Shown here in pieces: positions 17,692 through 26,423 of a stretch of 64,000 nt of DNA. The notes beneath the pieces were generated by a model. The model saw nothing but the letters and a program-made list of their open reading frames with translations. It was not told the DNA's origin and did not search any database. Every line of letters begins with the position of its first letter. Within the stretch, counting starts at the first letter, position 1. The position numbers were made by a program, and so were the translations under genes. The stretch comes from Butyrivibrio sp. INlla21 (GTDB lineage: Bacteria; Bacillota; Clostridia; Lachnospirales; Lachnospiraceae), in contig NZ_FPCC01000017.1 of assembly GCF_900116875.1 (NCBI RefSeq), positions 1-64,000 of the forward strand, read 5' to 3'.

Positions 17692-17722
17692 TTTACGCAC
17701 GGATTTCGCATCCATGCGTAAA
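17692..17722. repeat. inverted repeat TTTACGCA/TGCGTAAA
   Basis: Eight-base arms at 17692-17699 and 17715-17722 form a hairpin right after the SGNH lipoprotein stop. No T-run follows. It could stabilise the 3' end of the message. Confidence 0.4.
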
Positions 17723-17753
17723 TCCTTCAACAAAATAACCAACAAAAGGAAAG

Positions 17754-17786
17754 CCCACAGACTCCCTCAAACGTCTGTGGGTTTTT
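17754..17786 (+). terminator. rho-independent terminator
   Basis: CCCACAGAC pairs perfectly with GTCTGTGGG (17773-17781) and is followed by five T residues. It ends the SGNH lipoprotein transcript. Confidence 0.85.
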
Positions 17787-17818
17787 CCTTGTCTAATTTA
17801 GGGGAATTCGCGTAATTC

Positions 17819-17859
17819 TTGAAGAATTTAGGCTCTTAGAGTATACTACTAATATTAGT
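17819..17859 (+). promoter_or_regulatory. sigma-A-type promoter with palindrome at the start site
   Basis: TTGAAG at 17819-17824 and TATACT at 17842-17847 are separated by 17 bases, close to consensus. The 12-base palindrome ACTAATATTAGT at 17848-17859 begins immediately after the -10 box, where a repressor would block initiation. It serves the FAD oxidoreductase gene. Confidence 0.65.
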
Positions 17860-17918
17860 GGTACTATGCCCACGGGGCGACCGCTTATTTTAAACTATAG
17901 AAGTTGAGGGTAAACAAT

Positions 17919-19505
17919 ATGAAAAAGGCTCTTATAATTGGTGCAGGTCCTGCAGGACTTACAGCTGCTTACGAGCTATTGACCAAGTCAAAAGATTATC
18001 AGGTAGTGATATTTGAGGAGACCGACCAGTTTGGCGGTATTTCCAGAACCGTAGAATACAAGGGTAACCGCATGGATATGGGCGGTCACAGATTCTTTAC
18101 CAAGGTTCCCGAAGTTAACGAGTGGTGGGACAAGATGCTCCCGCGTCAGGGTAAGCCCACTTACGATGATATAGTTCTAGATAGACCGATGCAGATGAAT
18201 GAGGGAGGCCCGGATCCGGAGAAGACGGACAGGGTTATGCTCAGAAGAAACAGAGTATCCAGAATCTTTTTTGACCGTAAGTTCTATGACTATCCTATTT
18301 CTCTGAAGGCTGAGACTTTCAAGAACATGGGACTTATCAAGACAATTGAATGTGGATTTTCTTATATAGGTGCTATGCTTTTCAAGCGCAAAGAGAATTC
18401 ACTTGAAGATTTCTATATTAACCGTTTCGGTAAGAAGCTCTATTCAATGTTCTTTGAGTATTACACAGAGAACCTTTGGGGCAGACATCCTTCCGATATC
18501 GACCCTTCATGGGGAGCACAGCGAGTTAAGGGCGTTTCCATTATGGCGGTTCTTAAGAATGCTTTCCGTAAGCTTACAGGAAAGACCGGCGGCAAGGTTG
18601 AGACATCTCTTATCGAAGAGTTCAGCTATCCTAAGTTAGGTCCCGGACAGCTTTGGGAGGTGACGGCCGATGAGATCAAGAAACTCGGCGGTACGATCAT
18701 CATGAACGCCAAGGTTACCGGAATCAAGAAGGACGGCAATCACATTAAGGGCGTATCCTACATAATGGATGGTAAAGAAGTTGAGATCGACGGCGATATC
18801 GTTATTAGTTCAATGCCAATCAAGGATCTCGTTGCAGGAATGAATGATGTTCCCGCTGATCCCGCAAGGATCGCCGCAGGACTTCCTTATCGTGATTACA
18901 TGACTCTCGGCGTACTTGTTCCCAAGCTCAATCTTGAGAATAAGACCAAGATCAAGACAATCGGCAATATCGTGCCCGACAACTGGGTATATGTTCAGGA
19001 CAGAACAGTTAAGATGGGAAGATTCCAGATTTATAACAACTGGTCTCCTTATTTGGTAAAAGATCTTGAGAACACTGTATGGGTAGGACTTGAGTACTTC
19101 TGTTTTGAAGGCGACAACATGTGGAACATGACTGAGGATGAATTCGCCAAGATGGCAATCGGTGAGATGGTCACACTTAACCTCATTAGCAGCGCCGACG
19201 AGGTTATGGATTATCACATGGAAAGAGTTAAGAAGGCATATCCGGCTTACTTTGATACCTATGAAGAGATGGATAAGCTCATCGAGTATCTCGATACTAT
19301 CGACAATCTCTACTGCGTAGGTAGAAACGGTCAGCATAGATATAACAATATCGACCATTCAATGTGTACTTCTTTCGAGGTTGTAAAGAACATCATAAGC
19401 GGCAAGATAGACCGTAGCAATATCTGGAACGTCAACACCGAGAAGGAATATCATGAGACTGATGCGGCAGAGAATGCAGCAGAAGAAGAGGTTGAAGTAG
19501 ACTAA
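17919..19505 (+). CDS. NAD(P)/FAD-dependent oxidoreductase, amine-oxidase/UGM-like
   Basis: 528 residues. [15 protein letters not shown] is the FAD dinucleotide loop, followed by [12 protein letters not shown] and GGHRFFTK. The family is related to protoporphyrinogen oxidase and UDP-galactopyranose mutase, and is often found next to polyprenyl-phosphate glycosyltransferases, as here (the gene at 19673). The substrate is unknown; a lipid-linked sugar oxidation or rearrangement fits the context. The ATG at 17919 has GAGGG eight bases upstream; a TTG at 17904 is unlikely. The last 20 residues are a Glu/Ala-rich tail. Confidence 0.83.
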   Translation: MKKALIIGAGPAGLTAAYELLTKSKDYQVVIFEETDQFGGISRTVEYKGNRMDMGGHRFFTKVPEVNEWWDKMLPRQGKPTYDDIVLDRPMQMNEGGPDPEKTDRVMLRRNRVSRIFFDRKFYDYPISLKAETFKNMGLIKTIECGFSYIGAMLFKRKENSLEDFYINRFGKKLYSMFFEYYTENLWGRHPSDIDPSWGAQRVKGVSIMAVLKNAFRKLTGKTGGKVETSLIEEFSYPKLGPGQLWEVTADEIKKLGGTIIMNAKVTGIKKDGNHIKGVSYIMDGKEVEIDGDIVISSMPIKDLVAGMNDVPADPARIAAGLPYRDYMTLGVLVPKLNLENKTKIKTIGNIVPDNWVYVQDRTVKMGRFQIYNNWSPYLVKDLENTVWVGLEYFCFEGDNMWNMTEDEFAKMAIGEMVTLNLISSADEVMDYHMERVKKAYPAYFDTYEEMDKLIEYLDTIDNLYCVGRNGQHRYNNIDHSMCTSFEVVKNIISGKIDRSNIWNVNTEKEYHETDAAENAAEEEVEVD

Positions 19506-19541
19506 CGGGCGTAAAAACCCCAAGATATATTTGCAAACACA

Positions 19542-19578
19542 ATGCGGTGCTTGAAAGAACATGGCACCGCATTTCTTT
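19542..19578 (+). terminator. rho-independent terminator after FAD oxidoreductase
   Basis: ATGCGGTGC at 19542-19550 pairs with GCACCGCAT at 19564-19572, followed by TTCTTT. A reasonable terminator with a 13-base loop. Confidence 0.65.
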
Positions 19579-19580
19579 AA

Positions 19581-19660
19581 GTAATCACCAGATTTGGTAT
19601 TTTCAAATCGTGGTGTACTACTTAGTTCTGGCGAGCGAATGCGAGAGCAGAACCTCATTT
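19581..19660 (+). ncRNA. candidate structured leader RNA, copy 1
   Basis: This 80-nt element recurs at 26321-26399. It has an 11-pair stem, CACCA plus GATTTG (19586-19596) against CAAATC, a bulged G and TGGTG (19604-19615), then a conserved single strand TGTACTACTTA, then a second hairpin GTTCTG/CAGAAC (19625-19653), then TCATTT and the ribosome binding site of the glycosyltransferase gene. In the other copy most stem bases differ but still pair, which is strong evidence for structure. It is likely a cis-regulatory leader; the ligand is unknown and I do not recognise a known class. Confidence 0.65.
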
Positions 19661-19672
19661 TTAGGAGTATTT

Positions 19673-20620
19673 ATGAAAAAAATCAGCATTTTAATCCCTT
19701 GCTTCAACGAAGAGGAGAACGTCGAGGGAATATCGGCCGCAGTTGAAAAGGTTCTAGTAAATGACCTTTCAAACTACGACTATGAGATAGTATTTATAGA
19801 CAACGCATCAACTGACAGCACAAGGCCCAAGATTGAGAAGATCTGCGAAGGCAACAAGAAGATCAAGGCAATCTTTAACGTGACGAATTTCGGACAGTTC
19901 AATTCGCCGTTCCACGGAATGTGTTCACTTGACGGAGACTGCGTGATCCCTGTTTGCGCGGACTTCCAGGATCCCGTTGAGATGATCCCCGTATTTGTAA
20001 AAAAGTGGGAAGAGGGACACAAGATTGTCAGCGGCGTTAAGTCATCGAGTAAGGAAAACGGATTCGTCTATTTCCTTCGTACGATGTACTACAAGATGAT
20101 CAAGAACATGTCTAAAGTCCGCATGATCGAGCACTTTACGGGCTTTGGTCTTTACGATAAGACTTTCATTCAGCTTCTTCGTAAGCTTGACGATCCGGTG
20201 CCTTTCATAAGAGGTATTGTTGCTGAGTACGGCGAGGGCTTTAACATGACTACCGTCGAGTACGAGCAGCCTCAGAGAAGAGCCGGTAAGACTCACAACA
20301 ATTTTTATACTTTATACGATGCGGCAATGCTCAGTATTACATCTTACACCAAGGTTGGTTTAAGACTTTGCACGATCGCGGGCTTTGTCTGCGCGCTTAT
20401 CGATATCATCGTAGCATTTGTTTACCTTGTGCTTAAGCTTACTCACTGGTACAGCTTCCATGCAGGTTACGCGCCGATGATCATCGGAATGTTCCTTATC
20501 GGGGCTGTTCAGCTCTTTTTCATAGGACTTATGGGCGAGTATATTCTCAACATCAACACGAGAGTTATCGGTCGTCCCATCGTAGTCGAAGAAAAACGCA
20601 TCAACTTCGATACAGAGTAG
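19673..20620 (+). CDS. polyprenyl-phosphate glycosyltransferase, DPM1/GtrB type
   Basis: 315 residues. A GT2 catalytic domain (ILIPCFNEEENV, FIDNASTDST, VCADFQDP as metal/nucleotide site) is followed by two C-terminal TM helices (residues about 230-255 and 265-290). This is the architecture of enzymes that load a sugar onto undecaprenyl phosphate for use outside the membrane. AGGAG is five bases before the ATG at 19673. In-frame sequence upstream runs into the structured leader and is not coding. The GT-C-like membrane proteins elsewhere in the window could use its product. Confidence 0.88.
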   Translation: MKKISILIPCFNEEENVEGISAAVEKVLVNDLSNYDYEIVFIDNASTDSTRPKIEKICEGNKKIKAIFNVTNFGQFNSPFHGMCSLDGDCVIPVCADFQDPVEMIPVFVKKWEEGHKIVSGVKSSSKENGFVYFLRTMYYKMIKNMSKVRMIEHFTGFGLYDKTFIQLLRKLDDPVPFIRGIVAEYGEGFNMTTVEYEQPQRRAGKTHNNFYTLYDAAMLSITSYTKVGLRLCTIAGFVCALIDIIVAFVYLVLKLTHWYSFHAGYAPMIIGMFLIGAVQLFFIGLMGEYILNINTRVIGRPIVVEEKRINFDTE

Positions 20621-20658
20621 AAGTGATGCGTATCTAATAAAAATGTTCGGGAGAGAGT

Positions 20659-22119
20659 ATGAGCTTTATTTCGTATGCGTTCATGGCATTTTTGCCGGTA
20701 GCAGTACTTATAAACTTCATAGTTCCAAGAAAATACCGCTACATCTGGCTTCTTATCGTGAGCCTTGCGTTTTATGCAACGGCGGGGATAGGGGCTGCGA
20801 TTATTTTGGTTATCTCTATGACTTCCGTTTATGCGGCAGGTCTTTTGCTTGATAAGTATAGAGACAAGGCCAAGCAGATCTTTATCTCGTGCCTTGTATT
20901 TAATCTTGGAATTCTTTTTGTATTTAAATATCTTAATTTCTTTATGAGAATTGTGGGGCTGGTGTCATTTGGTGCTATTGATGACATACGCTTCAATCTG
21001 ATACTTCCGATCGGGCTTTCTTTTTACATTCTTAAGTCCGCCGGATATCTTATCGACGTTTACAGAGGTGACATTGAAGCCGAGAAAGATCCGGTTATGC
21101 TGGCTCTTTTTATCTCATTCTTCCCTCAGATAGTTGCGGGACCGATCGAGAGAGCGGGCAATATGCTGCCTCAGTTTAAAGATCCTACGCCTGTTGATTT
21201 CGACAGATTCAGAAACGGATTTCTTCAGATTCTCTGGGGATATTTCTTAAAGCTTGTTGTGGCCGAGAGGCTTGCAATATTTGTTAATACAGTTTTTGAC
21301 ACAGAGACGGAGCTTGGCATAAACGGTGCTCCGGCGCTTGTTGCGATTCTTTTTTACACATTTCAGATATATACCGATTTCGCAGGATATTCGCATATAT
21401 CGATAGGTGTTGCGAGGATTCTTGGAATCGATGTTATGAAGAACTTTGAATCTCCGTATCTTGCGATGTCGATCGCGGAGTTCTGGAGAAGGTGGCATAT
21501 TTCGCTTTCATCCTGGCTCAGAGATTATCTCTACATTCCGCTTGGCGGAAACAGGAAAGGAACTATCAGGAAGTACATAAACATAATGATAGTCTTTGCG
21601 GTGAGCGGTCTGTGGCACGGCGCGAACTTTACGTTTGTTGTCTGGGGACTGCTGCACGGATTGTATCAGGTGATCGGAAAGGCATTAACTCCGGCAAGAG
21701 ATAAGATCATAGAATTATTCAATATCGGAAGATACAGTTTTTCTCACAGAGTGGTAAAAACTGCGGTCACTTTTTTCCTTGTAAGCTATGCTTGGGTGTT
21801 CTTTAGAGCGGACAGCCTCAGCGATGCGGTGAGGATTATTAGGAGCTCTTTTTGCTTCACACCGTGGAAGCTGGTTGATAAAAGTTTGTACGGTTATGGG
21901 CTTTCGAGAGGAAATTTCTTGCTAGCTGTTGCAGGGATAGTGCTTGTGGTCATCGTAGATCTGTATAACTACAGAGGAGTTGTGATCAGGGAAAATATCT
22001 TAAAGCAGGGGCTTTGGCTTAGATGGATCATCATGATCACGGGCATCGTGCTGACTGTTATTTTGGGAATCTGGGGACCGGGCTACAACGTGGCCGATTT
22101 TATTTACAAGCAGTTCTAA
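20659..22119 (+). CDS. MBOAT-family O-acyltransferase
   Basis: 486 residues, about 11 TM helices. Family landmarks: QIVAGPIERAGNMLPQF, YTDFAGYSHISIG, EFWRRWHISLSSWLRDYLYIPLGGNRKG and the catalytic-His segment SGLWHGANFTFVVWG. It belongs to the AlgI/DltB/PatA group that moves acyl groups across the membrane for O-acylation of polysaccharides. GGGAG is five bases before the ATG. It sits 7 bases before an SGNH-type gene, the normal AlgI-AlgX/J or DltB-DltD pairing. Confidence 0.93.
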   Translation: MSFISYAFMAFLPVAVLINFIVPRKYRYIWLLIVSLAFYATAGIGAAIILVISMTSVYAAGLLLDKYRDKAKQIFISCLVFNLGILFVFKYLNFFMRIVGLVSFGAIDDIRFNLILPIGLSFYILKSAGYLIDVYRGDIEAEKDPVMLALFISFFPQIVAGPIERAGNMLPQFKDPTPVDFDRFRNGFLQILWGYFLKLVVAERLAIFVNTVFDTETELGINGAPALVAILFYTFQIYTDFAGYSHISIGVARILGIDVMKNFESPYLAMSIAEFWRRWHISLSSWLRDYLYIPLGGNRKGTIRKYINIMIVFAVSGLWHGANFTFVVWGLLHGLYQVIGKALTPARDKIIELFNIGRYSFSHRVVKTAVTFFLVSYAWVFFRADSLSDAVRIIRSSFCFTPWKLVDKSLYGYGLSRGNFLLAVAGIVLVVIVDLYNYRGVVIRENILKQGLWLRWIIMITGIVLTVILGIWGPGYNVADFIYKQF

Positions 22120-22126
22120 GGGAATT

Positions 22127-23620
22127 ATGAAGAGAAAGATTATAATAGCTTTAAAGTGCATATTTTTTATAATAACCGTGTTTGCCATCTTGTACGGCGC
22201 TACAATTGCGCTCAGGAGAAAAGACAGCTTGTATAAGTACGCGGACTTTTTTGAGCTGGCCAAAAAAGATCAGATAGACGTTCTTTTTCTCGGCTCGTCG
22301 CACACGATAAATGCGGTGAATCCGGCGGTTCTATATAATAACTACGGCTATACTTCCTACAATATGGGCGGTCACGGCTCGCTCCTTCAGGCGACTTACT
22401 GGGAGCTTATGGAGGCGCTGCAGTACGAGACGCCGGAGTGGGTGGTTGTAGATGCCTACATGCTTGAAAAGAACTATCGCTATCTTGATGACAGGGAGAA
22501 TAATCCCGATGCGAGCGAGATCAATACTTCGATTGAGCAGCTTCATCTGAACATGGATGTCTGGCCGCTTAATAAGCTCAAAATCGAGGCGATGAACGAT
22601 CTTGTCCTGGATAAAGACTTAAAGAGGGAATTCCTTTTTGATTTCATCGTGTATCACAACAGGTGGGAGTACATCACGGAGGATGATTTCAAGTCGATAG
22701 TGGGTAATGAGTCTAGGAACGAGCTCTTTGGCGCGGAGATGCGATACGAAGTTGATACGGCACCGTTTATTTGCCAAAGACCTGATGATGGCGAAGTTTT
22801 TGCTGATGAAACGGTGGGAATGCAGTATCTTTCCAAGATCATTGAGGAGTGCCGGGACAGAGAGATCGGGATACTTGTGACATTCAATCCTTTTAATCCG
22901 GAGACAAAAGATATTGTTGCGGCCAATACAGCAGGTGCGATATGTAACGCTTACGGAGTGCCTTATCTTAACATGCTTGATGGTGATGTTATCGACATTT
23001 ATTCTGATCTTAACGACAGGGGTCACTTAAATGCCACGGGCGCTGATAAGACGACGAGAGCGATCGGCGACTGGCTCAAGGCCAATGCGGGTCTTGTAGA
23101 TCACAGGGACGATGATGCTTACGCATATTGGGAGAAGCTGAGCAATAAGTATTATGATGAGCTTAGAGATAAGATACTTTCTGAGGATAAGCTTTTTACC
23201 AAGTTAAAGGATTTGTCCATCGGCGAGTATGGCTTTGTGCTTTATTGCAACGAGGGTTCGCAGGTGTTTACGGATGCGGCAATGAAGCATTTGATAAAAG
23301 AGATCGCGGGTTCAAATGTAATTTATGAGACGCCCGATGGTCCGTATATAATGATATGCGATCCCGGCTTTAACAAGGTTTATGAGGCTTCGGGTGGCTC
23401 GGTGCTTGATAATGTCGAGACGGCGATGGGCTTTATGAATTATCAGCCTGTTGAGAAGAATTTCAGACTTTTCTATGAGACGGACGACGAAGATACGAAC
23501 TATTTATACGATGAGGATCATGTGGCTGAGGATGTTCAGCTTTTGATCTATGATAAGAATACCGGTGAAGTGATAGATCACGAGTACTATACTTCCAAAG
23601 GAGGCAATTATGGCAAATAA
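22127..23620 (+). CDS. membrane-anchored SGNH/DltD-like partner of MBOAT
   Basis: 497 residues. One N-terminal TM helix (residues 4-25) anchors an extracytoplasmic SGNH domain with FLGSSHTINAV as the Ser block and NDRGHLNATGA as the Asp-His block (near residue 300). About 180 further C-terminal residues, acidic toward the end, are not recognised. It probably transfers the acyl group exported by the upstream MBOAT to a glycan. Its end overlaps the udk start by 11 bases. Confidence 0.8.
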   Translation: MKRKIIIALKCIFFIITVFAILYGATIALRRKDSLYKYADFFELAKKDQIDVLFLGSSHTINAVNPAVLYNNYGYTSYNMGGHGSLLQATYWELMEALQYETPEWVVVDAYMLEKNYRYLDDRENNPDASEINTSIEQLHLNMDVWPLNKLKIEAMNDLVLDKDLKREFLFDFIVYHNRWEYITEDDFKSIVGNESRNELFGAEMRYEVDTAPFICQRPDDGEVFADETVGMQYLSKIIEECRDREIGILVTFNPFNPETKDIVAANTAGAICNAYGVPYLNMLDGDVIDIYSDLNDRGHLNATGADKTTRAIGDWLKANAGLVDHRDDDAYAYWEKLSNKYYDELRDKILSEDKLFTKLKDLSIGEYGFVLYCNEGSQVFTDAAMKHLIKEIAGSNVIYETPDGPYIMICDPGFNKVYEASGGSVLDNVETAMGFMNYQPVEKNFRLFYETDDEDTNYLYDEDHVAEDVQLLIYDKNTGEVIDHEYYTSKGGNYGK

Positions 23621-24230
23621 GGTCTGTATCGTGGGAATCGCGGGAGGTACCGCATCCGGCAAGACTACTATCGTTAGGAAGATAAAAGAGAGTTTTGGCG
23701 ACGATATTGTTGTCATCAATCATGATTCATATTATAAAGCGCACAACGACCTTTCCTATGAGGACAGGACGAGACTTAACTACGATCATCCCGATGCTTT
23801 TGATACGGAGAGAATGATCGAGGATGTTAAAAAGCTCAAGAACAATGAGGAAGTCGATATTCCCATTTATGATTTTTCGATTCATAACAGGGTCGATGCG
23901 ACGGTTCATATCATCCCTAAGAATGTTATAATTCTTGAGGGTATCCTTGTGCTTGAAAACAAGGAGCTGCGCGATCTTATGGATATCAAGGTCTTTGTCG
24001 ACACCGACGCAGACGAAAGACTTATGCGCAGAATTATTCGTGATATGTCGGAGCGTGCAAGGAGTATCGAGTCGATCCTTACTCAGTACAGAGATACCGT
24101 TAAACCGATGCATGAGCAGTTCATCGAGCCGAGTAAAAAGTACGCGGACATAATTATCCCACGCGGCGGCGAGAACCTTACCGGTATCGGAATTTTGCAG
24201 CAGCATCTTAAGTTGATGCTTGGAGAGTAA
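23610..24230 (+). CDS. udk: uridine kinase
   Basis: 206 residues, close to the family length. GIAGGTASGKTT is the P-loop, INHDSYYK the substrate site, NYDHPDAFD and ILEGILVL are family-specific, and RRIIRDMSERARS is the lid. It phosphorylates uridine or cytidine to UMP or CMP. AAAGGAGG lies just before the ATG. Its place here could feed nucleotide-sugar and CDP-alcohol synthesis, or it may simply share the transcript. Confidence 0.95.
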   Translation: MANKVCIVGIAGGTASGKTTIVRKIKESFGDDIVVINHDSYYKAHNDLSYEDRTRLNYDHPDAFDTERMIEDVKKLKNNEEVDIPIYDFSIHNRVDATVHIIPKNVIILEGILVLENKELRDLMDIKVFVDTDADERLMRRIIRDMSERARSIESILTQYRDTVKPMHEQFIEPSKKYADIIIPRGGENLTGIGILQQHLKLMLGE

Positions 24231-24233
24231 AGC

Positions 24234-25427
24234 ATGGTGCAGATCGCGTGGTCCGTGGTACGCCTCATCTTCTGGATGGTGGCAGTTCCCTTTTTTATCG
24301 GACAGCTATTTAACTTCATATTGCCAAGTGATAAAAAACGCAGAACCTTTGGTATCACGTATCTTTTGGGGCTTTTGATCTACTTCGCTGTGTTCGAAGT
24401 TATCTCGATTCCCTGCATGATTCTTATAAAGTACGACGCTTTTAAGTACTGTACGTGGATATACGGAGTGATTTCTGTGGTGCTTGCAGTGCTCGGTGCG
24501 TGCAGGTATTTCGGATTTCTTTTTACAGGAAAAGATGATGCGGAGGCTCGCGATATCAAGACTTCGCTTGATTATGTAAGTGATCTTAAGAGTATGAAGA
24601 TTGATACCAAGATTTATTTTGGTATATTTATCGCACTGGTTCTTTTGCAGATGGTGATGAGCCTTGTCTATGCGCCGTTTGACGGAGACGATGCGTATTA
24701 TGTGGTGCAGTCGCTTCAGGCACAGCAGCTTGATGTGATGAACACGGTGAATCCGTATCTTGGAAGGTCGAATCTTCTAAGCCATGAGTACAGACATGCT
24801 CTTGCCGTGATCACGATGTGGATTGGGTTTGTGGCCAAGGCTTCGGGAGTGCATGCGACGATTGTTGCGCACAGTGTTATGCCGCTCTTTGTGATACCGC
24901 TTGTTTACTTCGTTTATTATCAGATTGCGAAGGTTCTTTTTAAAGATAAAAAAGACGGAACGGGGAGAAAAGAGCTTGTTCCTGTGTTTATGATATTCAT
25001 AACGCTACTTATGATGTTCGGAAATGTGTCGATCAACACGCCGGCGACGTTCCTTCTGATGAGGACTTGGCAGGGCAAGACGCTTTTCTGCAGCCTGGGA
25101 CTTCCGATGATACTCTGGATTTTTTTACTTATGTTTGAGGATGTGGAGAAGGTGAGAGAAGTGCAAGGCGGCCTTAAAGAGACTGCGAAAGTCGCAGCGC
25201 CTTGGTGGATCATGCTGACTTTGGTGAATATGTTTGCCGGTATGTGTACGTCGCTTGGGGCAGGGCTGGGGCCGGTGTTCATAGCACTCCTTACGCTGAT
25301 TCTTTTGATCGTATCTAAAAGAAAGACGGTTGTTTTGGGAGCGGCTGTTTCGGTGATCCCAAGCATTGTGTATGTCGGAATTTATTTGCTGCTCAAGCGC
25401 GGATTGCTGCATACGATTTTTAACTGA
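24234..25427 (+). CDS. multi-TM protein, DUF6077/GT-C-like, N-terminal part
   Basis: 397 residues with about nine TM helices. A short acidic motif, DGDDAYYV (residues about 145-152), sits in an extracytoplasmic loop, where GT-C glycosyltransferases have catalytic acids, and RTWQGK follows near residue 275. It resembles the DUF6077 type of membrane protein known from Lachnospiraceae, but ends early. The next gene, in the same frame after 66 bases with four stops, looks like the missing C-terminal part. Probably uses a polyprenyl-linked sugar; this is inference. Confidence 0.6.
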   Translation: MVQIAWSVVRLIFWMVAVPFFIGQLFNFILPSDKKRRTFGITYLLGLLIYFAVFEVISIPCMILIKYDAFKYCTWIYGVISVVLAVLGACRYFGFLFTGKDDAEARDIKTSLDYVSDLKSMKIDTKIYFGIFIALVLLQMVMSLVYAPFDGDDAYYVVQSLQAQQLDVMNTVNPYLGRSNLLSHEYRHALAVITMWIGFVAKASGVHATIVAHSVMPLFVIPLVYFVYYQIAKVLFKDKKDGTGRKELVPVFMIFITLLMMFGNVSINTPATFLLMRTWQGKTLFCSLGLPMILWIFLLMFEDVEKVREVQGGLKETAKVAAPWWIMLTLVNMFAGMCTSLGAGLGPVFIALLTLILLIVSKRKTVVLGAAVSVIPSIVYVGIYLLLKRGLLHTIFN

Positions 25428-25493
25428 TACGCAGGTGGCAGTGTGTGAGCACAGTTGGCATTGTGATGATGTCATTTATCGATTGAGGTTGAT

Positions 25494-26324
25494 ATGTACG
25501 GAATATTCAGAGAATGTTGGGTGACGCTTCGCCAGTACTTTGGCGGCTACGGCGAACCTTTAGACAATTTCAGAGCGTATTTGTATATAGTTCTTTTTCT
25601 TGCAGCGGCGATCTACATCGCAGTTCGTGAGCGCAATGTGGCAAGGAGAGTGCTTTTGGGATTTACGCCGCTTGTGGTGATTGCGGGATTTCTTTTTCCC
25701 TTGACGAAGTGGGTGTACGTCAGCAAGATCGATCCGCCGGTCGGGGAGACTTATTACAGGATCTTGTGGCTGGTGCCGGTGTATGTTGTTATCACTTATG
25801 CGGTGTGCCTGTTGATATCGCGCGCTAAGAGGTATACGGTGAAGACAGTGGTTGCGGTTGCTACGGTGCCGGTGATCGCGCTTTCGGGCTCGCTTATCTA
25901 TACGAATAGGTATATGACCAAAGCCGAGAACATGTACCACATACCGCAGTATGCAATCAATATTTGCGATGCGATAAAGGATGCAAACGGCGAAGGCCAG
26001 GTCGTGGTCGCTTTCCCGACAGAGCTTGTTTATTTTGTAAGGCAGTACACGACTGACATCAAGATGCCGTACGGGAGGGATTATACGGATTGGACGGATA
26101 AGGATTATTTCCACCCGGTTTACGATGCGATGGAGAAGCCTGAAGTTATAAACGCCAAGGAGCTCGTCGCAGCAACGCGTGACCCTGAGGGCAACGGCAA
26201 TGCGGATGTCCGCTGCAAATACATCGTCCTCAAAGAAGGTCGCAAGATCGACACTGACCTCACGACGCTGGGCTTGAAGCTCGTTGCGACGGTGGATGGG
26301 TATAATATATATGAGGATAAGTAA
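25494..26324 (+). CDS. multi-TM protein, possible C-terminal part of split DUF6077-like gene
   Basis: 276 residues: about four TM helices (RAYLYIVLFLAAAIYIAV, VLLGFTPLVVIAGFLFP, ILWLVPVYVVITYAVCLLI, TVVAVATVPVIALSG) followed by a roughly 120-residue extracytoplasmic domain. GAGG is five bases before the ATG, so it can be translated on its own. Frame, adjacency and combined length (about 670 residues) suggest that it and the preceding gene derive from one ancestral gene. The stop overlaps the leader element at 26321. Confidence 0.55.
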   Translation: MYGIFRECWVTLRQYFGGYGEPLDNFRAYLYIVLFLAAAIYIAVRERNVARRVLLGFTPLVVIAGFLFPLTKWVYVSKIDPPVGETYYRILWLVPVYVVITYAVCLLISRAKRYTVKTVVAVATVPVIALSGSLIYTNRYMTKAENMYHIPQYAINICDAIKDANGEGQVVVAFPTELVYFVRQYTTDIKMPYGRDYTDWTDKDYFHPVYDAMEKPEVINAKELVAATRDPEGNGNADVRCKYIVLKEGRKIDTDLTTLGLKLVATVDGYNIYEDK

Positions 26325-26399
26325 TCAGCAGACTCAGTCCTTTTGAGTCGTGCTGTACTACTTAGTTCTGGCGAGCAAAGCGAGAGCAGAACATCATTT
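26321..26399 (+). ncRNA. candidate structured leader RNA, copy 2
   Basis: Second copy of the element at 19581-19660. CAGCA plus GACTCA (26326-26336) pair with TGAGTC, a bulged G and TGCTG (26344-26355). The connecting strand TGTACTACTTA and the second hairpin GTTCTG/CAGAAC (26365-26392) are identical to copy 1, and all spacings match within one base. It lies directly upstream of the LicD-family gene. Confidence 0.65.
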
Positions 26400-26423
26400 A
26401 AAAACTATATGGAAGTAAAATAT

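Noticed and set aside
19547-19672. N-terminal extension of the DPM1-like protein through the leader element
   Set aside because: The ATG at 19673 has a proper ribosome binding site and begins the conserved domain; the upstream part is the structured element.
25428-25493. Single-base frameshift joining the two DUF6077-like halves
   Set aside because: The halves are already in the same frame, and the open alternate frame between them encodes a polar, non-membrane stretch.
26343-26423. N-terminal extension of the LicD protein through the leader element
   Set aside because: The extension starts at a TTG without a ribosome binding site and crosses the conserved hairpins; ATG 26424 fits.
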